64,000 bases of DNA from Bosea sp. ANAM02 (lineage in GTDB: Bacteria > Pseudomonadota > Alphaproteobacteria > Rhizobiales > Beijerinckiaceae), in the NCBI RefSeq assembly GCF_011764485.1, contig NZ_AP022848.1:2260001-2324000 (forward strand), given 5' to 3'. The number at the start of each line of letters is the position of its first letter. Position 1 is the first letter of the stretch. The notes below the pieces were generated by a model. That model saw only the letters and a program-made list of their open reading frames with translations. It ran no database searches and had not been told where the DNA came from. The position numbers and the translations under genes were made by a program. Shown here piece after piece: positions 54,928 to 63,041 of the stretch.

Positions 54928-56304
54928 TTAGCTGTTGGCCCGGCCGCCGTAGCGCTCCTCCATCTCCGCGCGCATCGCGTCGGCTTCGAGCAGGCGCGAT
55001 CCCGCCATCCTGACCGAGCGGACCTTCGTTCCGTCGCGCTCCAGCGCGACGGTCTCGCCGGGGCTGTGGAAGCCGGAGGCGAGGACGATGCGGCCTTGAT
55101 CGGGTGCTTCGACGGCGATCTCGGCGGCATCGAGGAAGGGCGTCAGCAGGGCCGGGGCGGCGCAGAGCACGCGATCCGCGACCGGGACGAGATCGGTCGC
55201 GCCCCAGAGCGTCCACCAGCGCCCGCTCCAGTCGCGGGTTTCGGCGGAGGGGGCGCCGCGCTCGGCGAAGAGCTTCAGGATATGGGCGATGCCGTCGAGC
55301 CAGGGATGGGCGAGGCCGTCGATGGCGTTGGTCAGGACCGAGATCGTCAGGTCCTGTTTCGGGATGATCGCGGTGCGGGTGATGAAGCCCTGGAAGCCGC
55401 CGGAATGGCCGACCCAGCGCCAGTCGCCCTCGCCACCGGAAATCGTGCCAAGGCCGTAGTGGCGACCCAAGCTGGATTCGTCGTCCGGCCAGAGCCGGCG
55501 GATCATCTCGCGGCGGCTCCTGGCCGAGAGGATGCTGCGCTCGGCAAGGGGCGAGAGCTGCGCGAAATAGCGCGCGACATCGGCGGCGGTGCCGACGAAG
55601 CCAGTGGCGGAGGCCATGGCATGGCAGTGATTATCGGCAGGGATGACCGCGCGCCGGCCAAGCAACTGCCTGCCGGTATGGCCCTTCGCCATCGGTCGCT
55701 GGCCCCAGAATTCGATATCGGGCGTGGTCTCGGTGAGGCCGACCTTGGCGACGACCTCGTCGGTGATCCATTCGTTGTAGCTCCGGCCGGTCACGGCCTC
55801 GATGACGAGGCCGAGCAGCGCAAAGCCGTGGTTCGAATATTTGAAGCGCTGAGAGCCGGGGAGGACCGGCGGCTTTGCGAGATCGGCGAGCAGTTCCTCT
55901 TTGCTGCAGAAGGGCTTGCGATCGAGGAACTGGCCGGCATCGGGGCCGTCGCGCGTCAGGCCGGCGCTGTTGGAGAGCACCTGGCCGACCGTGACCCTGG
56001 CGACCTCCGGATGCAGCCCGTCGATCAGGCTGCCGACCTCGTCGTCGAGCCGCAGGCGACCTTGGTCGACGAGGCGCAGGATGCCGGCCGAGGTGAAGCT
56101 CTTGGAATGGGAGGCGATGCGGAAGCCGTGCCGCGGCGTCAGGGCTTCGCAGGTCGCGAGATCGGCGCTGCCGAAGGCGGCCTCCAGAACGACCTCGTCG
56201 CCATCGGCGATCGCGACCGCGCAGCCCGGCTGGTCATGGTGGCGGCGCTGGAAATCGAGCCAGGACGCGACATAATCGAGGGCAGGGGCAAGCCACGGCT
56301 TCAT
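54928..56304 (-). CDS. Beta-lactamase-family serine hydrolase
   Basis: A 458-residue penicillin-binding/esterase-type serine hydrolase. SxxK is Ser65-His-Ser-Lys68 (IASHSKSF), the YSN triad residue is in KYSNHGFALLG, and a third box is HSGGFQGF. It has an additional C-terminal domain. The start is taken as the ATG at 56304 (MKPWLAPALDY); the longer ORF upstream is uncertain, and Met18 of it also begins plausibly. The substrate is unknown. Confidence 0.85.
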   Translation of the reverse strand: MKPWLAPALDYVASWLDFQRRHHDQPGCAVAIADGDEVVLEAAFGSADLATCEALTPRHGFRIASHSKSFTSAGILRLVDQGRLRLDDEVGSLIDGLHPEVARVTVGQVLSNSAGLTRDGPDAGQFLDRKPFCSKEELLADLAKPPVLPGSQRFKYSNHGFALLGLVIEAVTGRSYNEWITDEVVAKVGLTETTPDIEFWGQRPMAKGHTGRQLLGRRAVIPADNHCHAMASATGFVGTAADVARYFAQLSPLAERSILSARSRREMIRRLWPDDESSLGRHYGLGTISGGEGDWRWVGHSGGFQGFITRTAIIPKQDLTISVLTNAIDGLAHPWLDGIAHILKLFAERGAPSAETRDWSGRWWTLWGATDLVPVADRVLCAAPALLTPFLDAAEIAVEAPDQGRIVLASGFHSPGETVALERDGTKVRSVRMAGSRLLEADAMRAEMEERYGGRANS

Positions 56305-56471
56305 GATCTCAGGTCCGTCACGGTTCCGGAAGAGCGTGAACATGGCACGATTCCGCCGGGCGCCGGCAACCATCGGATGGATGAGGGCGGCCATGCGGTG
56401 GCGGCGGCTTTCGCTTGCCCTTCGCGGCCTGCCGTGGCATCGCTCCCGGCCAATCGAAAGGATCCAGGACC

Positions 56472-56684
56472 GTGGACAAGACAGAACTCGCCAAGCTGGA
56501 AGGCTATCTTCGCCGTACCTTCAACAACCACGCCATCAGCGTGCGCGCCCGGATGAAGAAGACCGACTCGGCCGAGGTCTATCTGGGCGAAGAGTTCATC
56601 GGCATCATCCATGTCGACGACGAGGACGGCGATCGCTCGTTCAACTTCACCATGGCGATCCTCGACGTCGATCTTGAGGATTGA
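56472..56684 (+). CDS. DUF3126 family protein
   Basis: A 70-residue DUF3126 protein (VDKTELAKLEGYLRRTFNNH, EVYLGEEFIGIIHVDDEDG) found in alphaproteobacteria, of unknown function. GTG start at 56472 matches the family length. Divergent from the serine hydrolase. Confidence 0.85.
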   Translation: MDKTELAKLEGYLRRTFNNHAISVRARMKKTDSAEVYLGEEFIGIIHVDDEDGDRSFNFTMAILDVDLED

Positions 56685-56695
56685 GAAGCCAGGGC

Positions 56696-56786
56696 GTCAT
56701 GCTCGGGCTCGACCCGAGCATGACGTTAAAGTGGCGGCTAAGTGCCTTCTTCTGCCGGGGATTCTCGGGTCAAGCCCGAGAATGAC
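56696..56786. repeat. Intergenic palindromic repeat, GTCAT...ATGAC, double form
   Basis: Starts GTCATGCTCGGGCTCGACCCGAGCATGAC, itself a closed palindrome. It ends ATTCTCGGGTCAAGCCCGAGAATGAC, a second closed palindrome. The two hairpins are in tandem between the DUF3126 gene and the next minus-strand gene, where they could serve as terminators for both. Confidence 0.8.
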
Positions 56787-56794
56787 GTTCGATC

Positions 56795-57514
56795 CTACCG
56801 GATCAGCCCGTCGAGCGTCCGCCGGACGCCGCCGAGCATCACCGCCCAGTCGGCGATGATGGCACGGGGGAAGCGGATGTTCACGTCCATGCCGCGATGC
56901 TGGAAGGTGATGCGGCAGGGCTCATCGAGGCCGGAGCCGGTCTCGATCGGGCAGCGTGCGGCAAAGCCTCTCCCGTCGGGCACCGAGACGTAGAACTCGT
57001 CATTCTCGAATGGCGAGCCCTTGCGAAAACCGCGGACCACGAGGCCGCCGGGATTCGACCAGACGGTCGGCGTCAGGAAACGAGCATAGGTGGCGAGCTG
57101 CCGGGCCGGCTCGTTGACCTTGTCGGGCGGGCTCAACGTGATCAGAAGGCGCCTGCGGTTGTCTGCTTGAGCCGGGCCGAGGCTCGGCCAATCCAGGCGA
57201 AGCCGGACCATCCCGACCAACTGGCTCGTGTCGCGATCATCGTCGAAGCCGGTGAGGTCCTTCGGGATCATCAGGGCGACGTCGCCGACGCGGGCCGGCT
57301 GCGGAGCAGCCGCAGGCTCATCGCGGCGATGGGTCAGATAGACGGCGAACCCCGTCGCCAGCACGCCGGCCGTCAGGATCAGCAGCATCGCCTTCAGCAG
57401 GGCGCCGTCGGCGCGCGGCAGGGGGGCTGCCCGCTGTTGCAGGCGCATGCGTACCATCGAGGTCAGATGGGCGGCCTGGTGGCCGGGCCGGTGATAGGGC
57501 AGCGATGCGGTCAT
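56795..57514 (-). CDS. Hypothetical single-pass membrane protein
   Basis: A 239-residue protein with a cytoplasmic basic N-terminus, one transmembrane helix near residues 42-60 (MLLILTAGVLATGFAVYLTH) and a periplasmic domain rich in aromatic residues (TVWSNPGGLVVRGFRKGSPF). I recognise no family. Its start is 158 bases from the divergent gene at 57672 with a TTAA-N7-TTAA box between them. Confidence 0.8.
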   Translation of the reverse strand: MTASLPYHRPGHQAAHLTSMVRMRLQQRAAPLPRADGALLKAMLLILTAGVLATGFAVYLTHRRDEPAAAPQPARVGDVALMIPKDLTGFDDDRDTSQLVGMVRLRLDWPSLGPAQADNRRRLLITLSPPDKVNEPARQLATYARFLTPTVWSNPGGLVVRGFRKGSPFENDEFYVSVPDGRGFAARCPIETGSGLDEPCRITFQHRGMDVNIRFPRAIIADWAVMLGGVRRTLDGLIR

Positions 57515-57594
57515 TCCGGTGCCTTGCGATCAAGTCGCAACCACTGAATCACCGCCGGCTTAACGCGGCGTAAACCATAACCCCGCCGGCACGG

Positions 57595-57609
57595 TTAACT
57601 ATCGGTTAA
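57595..57609. promoter_or_regulatory. Candidate CtrA binding site TTAA-N7-TTAA
   Basis: TTAACTATCGGTTAA (57595-57609) matches the full-length CtrA consensus exactly. It is in the spacer between two divergent membrane protein genes, 81 bases before one and 63 bases before the other. In alphaproteobacteria CtrA controls cell-cycle and surface genes. One such match could occur by chance. Confidence 0.55.
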
Positions 57610-57671
57610 ATCCGCCCTTCACAGACCGCCGGCCCTGCGGCAGGTTCTCGCGTCGTTCTGGTCGAGAGTTT

Positions 57672-58004
57672 GTGTTCGTGACCGTCCAACCTGCCGCCAT
57701 CGAGGCGCTCCAGTCCCTGTTCCTCGGCTTCGCCTTCGCGGGGCTGCTCGCAAGCGCCTTCGAGCTGTTCACGGCGCAGCGCGCCGATTTCAAGCTGCTG
57801 CAGGCCGGCGGGCTCGTCGCCGTCGCCAGCGTGCCGGTGGTCATCTTCAGCGCGCCCTTCCTGATCCTGCGCAACACGGTGCATGGCCGTCAGAGCGGCG
57901 GGCGGCCGTTTTCCTTGCTGATGCTCGCCGGCCTCGCCGCCGGCATCTGGAGCCTGGTTTCGGGCCGGGTCGTGCTCGACCTGCTGCATCTCCTCGGCGC
58001 TTGA
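57672..58004 (+). CDS. Hypothetical three-segment membrane protein
   Basis: A 110-residue hydrophobic protein with segments LQSLFLGFAFAGLLASAFEL, GLVAVASVPVVIFSAPFLIL and LLMLAGLAAGIWSLVSGRVV. I recognise no family. It starts with GTG at 57672; another GTG is at 57678. It is followed by the gamma carbonic anhydrase gene after 54 bases and may share its transcript. Confidence 0.75.
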   Translation: MFVTVQPAAIEALQSLFLGFAFAGLLASAFELFTAQRADFKLLQAGGLVAVASVPVVIFSAPFLILRNTVHGRQSGGRPFSLLMLAGLAAGIWSLVSGRVVLDLLHLLGA

Positions 58005-58058
58005 CGACAGGCGCCGCCCGCCTGCAATCCTGAGGGCTCGAACCGTCAGGACAAGCCG

Positions 58059-58589
58059 ATGCCCCTTTATGCGCTCGATGGAACAAGGCCGGACACTGCG
58101 AAGACCGGAGAGTGGTGGCTTGCGCCCGACGCGCATGTCATCGGCCGGGTCCGGCTGGCGGCCGGGGTGGGGATCTGGTTCGGCGCGGTGCTGCGCGGCG
58201 ACAACGAGTGGATCACCATCGGGGAGGGCAGCAACATCCAGGAAGGCTGCGTTCTCCATACCGATATGGGCTATCCGCTGACTGTCGGAGCGAATTGCAC
58301 GATCGGCCATCGCGCCATCCTGCATGGCTGCACGATCGGCGAGAACAGTCTCGTCGGCATGGGCGCGACCGTGCTCAACGGTGCGAAGATCGGCCGCAAC
58401 TGCCTCGTCGGCGCCAATGCTCTGGTGACGGAAGGCAAGGAATTTCCCGACAATTCGCTGATCGTCGGCTCGCCGGCCCGCGCGGTCAGGACGCTCGACG
58501 ACAAGGCTGCGGAAGGAATCACCGCTTCAGCGAAGGCCTATGTCCAGCGCTGGCGCCAGTTCGCGGCGGGGCTCGAACGGTTGGACTGA
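58059..58589 (+). CDS. Gamma-class carbonic anhydrase-like protein
   Basis: A 176-residue left-handed beta-helix protein: WFGAVLRGDNEWITIGEGSN, VLHTDMGY, TIGHRAILHG, the histidines of which fit the zinc triad of gamma carbonic anhydrases. It probably binds zinc or iron, and the activity is uncertain as many such proteins are inactive. GACAAGC upstream is weak. Confidence 0.88.
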   Translation: MPLYALDGTRPDTAKTGEWWLAPDAHVIGRVRLAAGVGIWFGAVLRGDNEWITIGEGSNIQEGCVLHTDMGYPLTVGANCTIGHRAILHGCTIGENSLVGMGATVLNGAKIGRNCLVGANALVTEGKEFPDNSLIVGSPARAVRTLDDKAAEGITASAKAYVQRWRQFAAGLERLD

Positions 58590-58604
58590 GGCTCCAAAAG
58601 AAGC

Positions 58605-58635
58605 GGGCCGGCTTCCCGCGGAGGAAAGCCGGCCC
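58605..58635 (+). terminator. Hairpin downstream of the carbonic-anhydrase gene
   Basis: GGGCCGGCTT (58605-58614) and AAGCCGGCCC (58626-58635) form a perfect ten-base stem with an 11-base loop, 15 bases after the stop codon. No T-run follows, so it may work as a transcript-end stabiliser or with Rho. It also lies ahead of the convergent BTLCP gene end at 58733. Confidence 0.55.
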
Positions 58636-58732
58636 TTGGCGAAACCCGATCCTTGGGGACGGGTGGGTGGGGACGTGACCGAGCCTCGCCGTCCTTATCG
58701 CCGCAGTCGCAATCGGGCTGCGACCGATTTCA

Positions 58733-59368
58733 TCAGCGCTGCACCGAAGCCACCGTCGGGGTCTGCGCGCCGCCGAGCGAGGTCCAACCCGTGCGGTACT
58801 GCGACTCGCGCTTGACGTAGACGTAGCCGGTCTGGCTCCAGGGCAGGATCGCGTTACGCTTGTTGTCGAGGATGAAGTCGCCGCGATCGGTGCGGATCAT
58901 CAGCACGGCGTGGCCGGCATTCTCTTCGTCGATCACGACGGTGACCAGCATGGCGCGGCGCGGCAGGCCGGCCTCTGCCAGGCGCTTGCGCTTCAGCAGC
59001 ACATAATCCTCGCAGTCGCCCTTGCCATCCGTGGGAATATCCCAGCGGTCGACGACGCCCCAATGATCCTCGTCGGTGATCGCCTCGATCTCGCGATTGG
59101 CGCTGTTGTTGACCGAAACGATCGTCTTCCAGAGCTTCGCGTTCAGGCTGATCCGCTCGGCCTCGCGGGTGTCGACGCGGCACTCGGACGGCATGCGCTT
59201 GCAGAAATCCGTCCAGGCATAGGGTGCGCGGGCGTCGCCGGAGGCTTCGGCCGGTAGGCTCGCGACGGGAATGCCGGCCGAGCCCTGAGCCTGAGCCATG
59301 CCTGCGCCGGCCATGGCGACCATGGAGGCGAGAGCGGTACCAATCAGATTGCGTTTGAGCGAGAGCAT
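58733..59368 (-). CDS. Bacterial transglutaminase-like cysteine proteinase (BTLCP)
   Basis: A 211-residue secreted protein of the BTLCP (DUF920/LapG-like) family. A signal peptide ends around AGMAQAQGS. The catalytic residues are intact: Cys119 (GKGDCEDYVL), His153 (NAGHAVLMI) and Asp168 (FILDN). LapG cleaves adhesins in response to cyclic-di-GMP; a similar role is possible. AGGGGA lies before the ATG at 59368. Confidence 0.89.
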   Translation of the reverse strand: MLSLKRNLIGTALASMVAMAGAGMAQAQGSAGIPVASLPAEASGDARAPYAWTDFCKRMPSECRVDTREAERISLNAKLWKTIVSVNNSANREIEAITDEDHWGVVDRWDIPTDGKGDCEDYVLLKRKRLAEAGLPRRAMLVTVVIDEENAGHAVLMIRTDRGDFILDNKRNAILPWSQTGYVYVKRESQYRTGWTSLGGAQTPTVASVQR

Positions 59369-59710
59369 GTCGTCCCCTTTCTGTCCCGGGGAGACGATGC
59401 GTGCCGGCGGATGGATTCGAGCTGAAATGGAAACGTACAAATTTATGTATTCGGCCGCAGGAATGGCCAAGTAAAGATCAGCCTCAACCTTGTTCGAAAG
59501 CGGAAGTAACGATTTGCGTCGATGGAAAAACCAAGCGTTAACCCTTAATTGTTCGTTGTACAGCGAGAGCTGATTAACCTACGCATTCGTTACCGCGCCG
59601 GGACCGAAAGGACTGCGGTCGAGGGGATGCCGAAGTGCCGGTGCTGGCTGGAACGCCGGTGGACTCCGGTCGGTTATCCTGATCGAACTGGGTAGGAAGG
59701 ACGCGCCACG
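59369..59710. other. Gene-free stretch between BTLCP and GST genes
   Basis: A 342-base divergent spacer. The part 59425-59600 is richer in A+T (ACGTACAAATTTATGTATTC, GCGTTAACCCTTAATTGTTC) and must hold promoters for both genes. I see no gene, hairpin or clear repeat. Confidence 0.5.
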
Positions 59711-60355
59711 ATGAGCAAGCTGACCATCTGGAGTTATGACTGGGTGCCCGAGGGCCCGCGGGGCTTCGTGCGCGATCTGAGGCTGCGCTGGGCCTGCGAG
59801 GAGGCGGGGCTTGCTTACGATGTCCGCACAATTCCCTTCGACGGGCGCGAGACAAATCATCTCGCGCGCCAGCCCTTCGGCCAGATCCCGTTCCTGGACG
59901 ACGGCGCGGTGAAGCTGTTCGAGAGCGGGGCGGGGCTGCTGCATCTGGCCCGCAAGAGCGAGGCCTTGATGCCGACCGATCCGGTCGGGGAGGCGGAAAC
60001 GCTGCAATGGACGCTGGCTGCGCTCAACTCGATCGAGATGGTCAGCGTGCCCTGGTGGTTCCTGACCGTGACCGGCGCAGCCGAGAACCATCTGACAGGC
60101 TGGATGGGGATGCGCCTTGGCCAGCTCGAGCAGGTGCTCAGCGAACGCGAATGGCTGGCGGCCGGCCGCTTCACCGTCGCGGACCTGCTGATGGCGGATG
60201 TACTGCGGGTCGAGAAGGTCCGTGCCTTCGGCGATCGGCCGGCGAGCGAGGCCTATGTCGCCCGCGTCACTGATCGCCCGGCCTTTCGAAAGGCTGAGGC
60301 CGATCAGATTGCCTTGTTCAAGTCGGCGGACGCGAAGCGGCGCGCTGCGGAGTGA
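59711..60355 (+). CDS. Glutathione S-transferase family protein
   Basis: A 214-residue GST: N-terminal thioredoxin-like domain (LTIWSYDWVPEGPRGFVRDL, QPFGQIPFLDDG) and a helical C-terminal domain. The usual Ser/Tyr/Cys at the glutathione site is not plain, so activity is uncertain. It ends before a convergent hairpin at 60372-60389. Confidence 0.88.
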   Translation: MSKLTIWSYDWVPEGPRGFVRDLRLRWACEEAGLAYDVRTIPFDGRETNHLARQPFGQIPFLDDGAVKLFESGAGLLHLARKSEALMPTDPVGEAETLQWTLAALNSIEMVSVPWWFLTVTGAAENHLTGWMGMRLGQLEQVLSEREWLAAGRFTVADLLMADVLRVEKVRAFGDRPASEAYVARVTDRPAFRKAEADQIALFKSADAKRRAAE

Positions 60356-60371
60356 CGTCGAAAAAGGAGGG

Positions 60372-60389
60372 CGCCCGCGAGTGCGGGCG
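60372..60389. terminator. Bidirectional hairpin between GST and PilZ genes
   Basis: CGCCCGC (60372-60378) and GCGGGCG (60383-60389) form a stem with a four-base loop. On the minus strand it is followed within a few bases by CTTTTT, so it can end PilZ transcription; on the plus strand it lies 17 bases after the GST stop. Confidence 0.6.
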
Positions 60390-61007
60390 TCAGAGTTCCA
60401 GGTTCTCGTCGAGCAGGTCGGCCGAGAGCGGGAAGCGGAATTCCGCCGCGTAGCCGCCGTCGAAGCGGCGGACGACGCGGGCCGGCGTGGTGCCGAGCCG
60501 AACCGGCGTGTTGAGCGGCAGGTCGAGGTCGCTGGAGAAGGCGGCGCCCGAGAGCGAGATGTCGATGATGCGGACGATATGCTCGGCACCGTCGTCCATC
60601 ACCAGGGTCGAGCGCGGATTGCGCGGCACGATGCGTTCGTGGCGGCGATCCTCGGGCAGGCCGAGTTCCTCGCGATTGGCGAGCCAGGTCAACTGCGCCG
60701 TGAACTTCTCGCGCTTGCGGCTGGTCGCGGTGATGGTCATCGCGAAGCCTTCGGCCGTGGTGCGGACGCAATTGCCCTCGATGCGGCCGAGATGCTCGAG
60801 ATAGACGATGACGCGCTCGCCGGGCCGGGCCTTGGCCGGCGCGGCGAGATGCACGCCGCCGGGCGAGATGTCGATCGACTGGCAGGGATATTCCATGCGG
60901 TTCGGCAGCATATAGCGGCCCAACAACACCACTTTCATACGGAAATGCCGCCTGCGCTCAGCAGGGTAGGCAGCCGCACGGGGCGTTTTGAGGGCGCTCA
61001 ACATCAA
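60390..61007 (-). CDS. Tandem PilZ domain protein
   Basis: A 205-residue protein with two PilZ domains. The first has RRRHFRMKVV and SIDISPGGVHL, the second has RRHERIVPRNP and IIDISLSGAAF. Each has an Arg-rich box and a D-x-S-x-x-G motif for cyclic-di-GMP binding. No other domain. It could relay cyclic-di-GMP levels set by the GGDEF-EAL and HD-GYP proteins elsewhere in the window. Confidence 0.87.
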   Translation of the reverse strand: MMLSALKTPRAAAYPAERRRHFRMKVVLLGRYMLPNRMEYPCQSIDISPGGVHLAAPAKARPGERVIVYLEHLGRIEGNCVRTTAEGFAMTITATSRKREKFTAQLTWLANREELGLPEDRRHERIVPRNPRSTLVMDDGAEHIVRIIDISLSGAAFSSDLDLPLNTPVRLGTTPARVVRRFDGGYAAEFRFPLSADLLDENLEL

Positions 61008-61064
61008 TACCGACCTAGATTCCCCGATGATCCTAGGCGGGTTTCGGTTAACGCATCGTTCCGA

Positions 61065-61634
61065 TCAGGCCCGCCCGCCCGGTAATACCACGAGACGGGG
61101 CGGTTCGGCTCGGCGCGGCGCGACGGGTGGGCGTGCGGTCGCCGCAGGCCAGAGCATCCTGAGAGAGATCATCCGCATCGATTCAATCGTGTCGAGGCCG
61201 AGCCAGTCCGGCGACAGGGCGGGCGAGAGCGCGCCCAGCACGCGGGCATGGGTGCGGCCCCGGTAGCGCAAGGGCAGCAGCAGCAGTTCGAGATAGATCG
61301 GCGTGCCGGTCACCGATTTGCCGGAGAGGCCGGCGACCGCGCCGGCGCTCTCGTCCATTACCGTCTGGACGAGGCGGCGCATGTCGCCCTGCGCCTCGAC
61401 ATCGGCCCAGAGCGCGGTGAAGGCACGGCCGCGCAATTCCCGGCCGATCAGGGCGCAGAGCCGCGTTCCCGCCAACCGGAAGACCGGCCCGATCGGCTCG
61501 TTCTCCAGCACGAAGGTATCGGCAAGGGCGTGCCGCAAGGCGCCGGGCTCGATTTCGCCTCGCTCGGGCGCGGCCCGTTCGCCGCGCAACCCGTCCCAAT
61601 ATTCGAAAACCAGACGTGTGCTCGCGTTCTTCAT
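61065..61634 (-). CDS. PAS_5-family (PAS-like) protein
   Basis: A 189-residue protein of the alphaproteobacterial PAS_5 family (LVFEYWDGLRGERAAPERGE, FRLAGTRLCALIGRELRGR, SVTGTPIYLELLLLPLRYRG). A PAS-like ligand fold in the cytoplasm, role unknown. No output domain. It is upstream of the PilZ gene on the same strand. Confidence 0.85.
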   Translation of the reverse strand: MKNASTRLVFEYWDGLRGERAAPERGEIEPGALRHALADTFVLENEPIGPVFRLAGTRLCALIGRELRGRAFTALWADVEAQGDMRRLVQTVMDESAGAVAGLSGKSVTGTPIYLELLLLPLRYRGRTHARVLGALSPALSPDWLGLDTIESMRMISLRMLWPAATARPPVAPRRAEPPRLVVLPGGRA

Positions 61635-61802
61635 CCTGTGCCCATATCGCCCGGTGTCTCTCCCTGGAGCGGCCGGCGTCCGAAGACGGCGCGGATCCGT
61701 TCGAAAGGAGGACGAATCAATCTCTCAGAAGATCGCTGACGCATTCGCCGTGCCGTCTTGCCACCCCGTGCTGAGTCGGGGGAGGCGGCAGGGGCGTTAG
61801 GG

Positions 61803-61839
61803 TTAATCAAGTCTTACGATTGTGGATGATCGTTAAAAT
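61803..61839 (+). promoter_or_regulatory. Candidate promoter with CtrA-like box
   Basis: TTAATCAAGTCTTAC (61803-61817) resembles the CtrA TTAA-N7-TTAAC site with one mismatch. TAAAAT at 61834-61839 resembles a -10 box. Both lie upstream of the orphan terminator at 61949. The -35 position is weak, so this is tentative. Confidence 0.35.
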
Positions 61840-61845
61840 GCGCAT

Positions 61846-61980
61846 CAATCTCCCCCGAGATTCGCGGATGCGACGGTTTCCGCAAGACGAGGTGGAGGGG
61901 GGCGTGAGCCAGCCGTCCGGCACGACCGGGCGGCCTCACAGCCGGCGGAAAAGGGGACGGCGCGAGCCGCTCCCCTTTTT
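61846..61980 (+). ncRNA. Possible small RNA ending at the 61949-61980 terminator
   Basis: The stretch between a TAAAAT box and a strong terminator contains no convincing gene, and the plus strand has none upstream. A short transcript of about 130 bases would explain the terminator. The 5' end is inferred from the -10-like box and is uncertain. Confidence 0.3.
61949..61980 (+). terminator. Strong intrinsic terminator with no gene upstream
   Basis: AAAAGGGGA (61949-61957) pairs with TCCCCTTTT (61971-61979), with a further CGGC/GCCG inner stem and a GCGA loop, followed by another T. The A-rich 5' side and T-rich 3' side allow termination on either strand. The genes on the left read leftwards from 61634, and the rhomboid gene starts 64 bases downstream. 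Confidence 0.75.
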
Positions 61981-62043
61981 CGTTGAATCCCGCAGGGCCC
62001 GCCGCTTGCACCCTGCGGGCGCTTCGGCAAGTGTGTCGGCCGC

Positions 62044-62856
62044 ATGGCTTCCCAATCTTCTCCTCCACAGGGGCGCGAGCCCGTCTTCAACCTGCCTTCC
62101 GCCGTGGTCTGGCTATTGGCGGTTCTGGCCCTGATCCAGGCCGGCCGCTCGCTGCTGTCGGACTATGACGATTACGTGCTGATGTCCTGGCTCGCCTTCG
62201 TGCCGGCGCGATTGACGCTCTGGCTCTCGCCGGGGCGGATCGACGATGTCGTCGGGGCGATGGCGCAGGTCACGGGCGGGCAGGACGTGGCCGAGCGCCT
62301 GCAGCTCGTCCGGCTCTTGCTCGCGGATGGCGGGGTGAGGCTCTGGACCGTCCTGACCTATGGCCTGCTGCACGGCTCCTGGCTGCATCTCGTCTCGAAC
62401 GCGGTCTGGCTGGCGGCTTTCGGCAGCCCGGTCGCGCGGCGGCTCGGGCCGGGGCGCTTCCTCAACCTGATGGCGCTGGCGACGATCGGCGGCGCATTGC
62501 TGCACTGGTGGTCGCGCGATCTCGACGTGCTGCCGCTGGTCGGTGCTTCGGCCGGCATCTCGGGGGCGACGGCGGCGGCGGTTCGCTTCGTCTTCGCGCC
62601 GGGGCTGCGCTTCGGCGAGCTCGGCGACGACGCGGTCGTCCGGGCGATTCCGGCCGAGCCGCTCGGCCAGCTCTGGCGCAATTCGCGGGCGCTGCTGTTC
62701 ATCGCAATCTGGTTCGTGACGAACATCCTGTTCGGTGCCGGGCTGGTGCCGATCTTCGGCGAGGAGACCAGTATCGCCTGGGAGGCCCATATCGGCGGAT
62801 TCGTCGTCGGATTGCTGCTGTTTCCGCTGCTCGACCGGGGTCGGCAAGCGAGCTGA
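62044..62856 (+). CDS. Rhomboid-family intramembrane serine protease
   Basis: A 270-residue multi-pass protein: Ser169 in GASAGISGA is the catalytic serine, His249 in EAHIGGFVVG is its partner, and YGLLHGSWLHLVSNAVWLAA holds the conserved HxxxN-type segment. It should cleave membrane proteins within the bilayer. The ATG at 62044 lies 64 bases after a strong terminator, so it has its own promoter. Confidence 0.9.
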   Translation: MASQSSPPQGREPVFNLPSAVVWLLAVLALIQAGRSLLSDYDDYVLMSWLAFVPARLTLWLSPGRIDDVVGAMAQVTGGQDVAERLQLVRLLLADGGVRLWTVLTYGLLHGSWLHLVSNAVWLAAFGSPVARRLGPGRFLNLMALATIGGALLHWWSRDLDVLPLVGASAGISGATAAAVRFVFAPGLRFGELGDDAVVRAIPAEPLGQLWRNSRALLFIAIWFVTNILFGAGLVPIFGEETSIAWEAHIGGFVVGLLLFPLLDRGRQAS

Positions 62857-63041
62857 CGCGGGCGCCCAGTAGGCTCTTTAGAACGGTTTCGGAAACCTTG
62901 CTTGCGCCAAGGTCTTCGCCCACACTCGCCGCATTGCGAAGCGCTTCCGAGCCGGCCCGGCATCGCGAGACTTGCCGGCCCTCGCGAAGTTCCAGCGGAA
63001 CCGCGCGCCGGCAACGGCGCGCCTGCGAGGAGGGACTGTCC

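Larger units (their letters stand above)
61635..62043. other. Spacer with candidate promoter and terminator
   Basis: A 409-base stretch between the PAS_5 gene and the rhomboid gene. It holds AT-rich sequence at 61800-61840 and a strong terminator at 61949-61980. An open frame on the plus strand spans 61820-62134 but has no protein-like features. The stretch may contain a small RNA gene. Confidence 0.55.

Noticed and set aside
61820..62134. Plus-strand open frame of 104 codons before the rhomboid gene
   Set aside because: It runs through a strong terminator hairpin and into the rhomboid gene in another frame, with no protein-like features.
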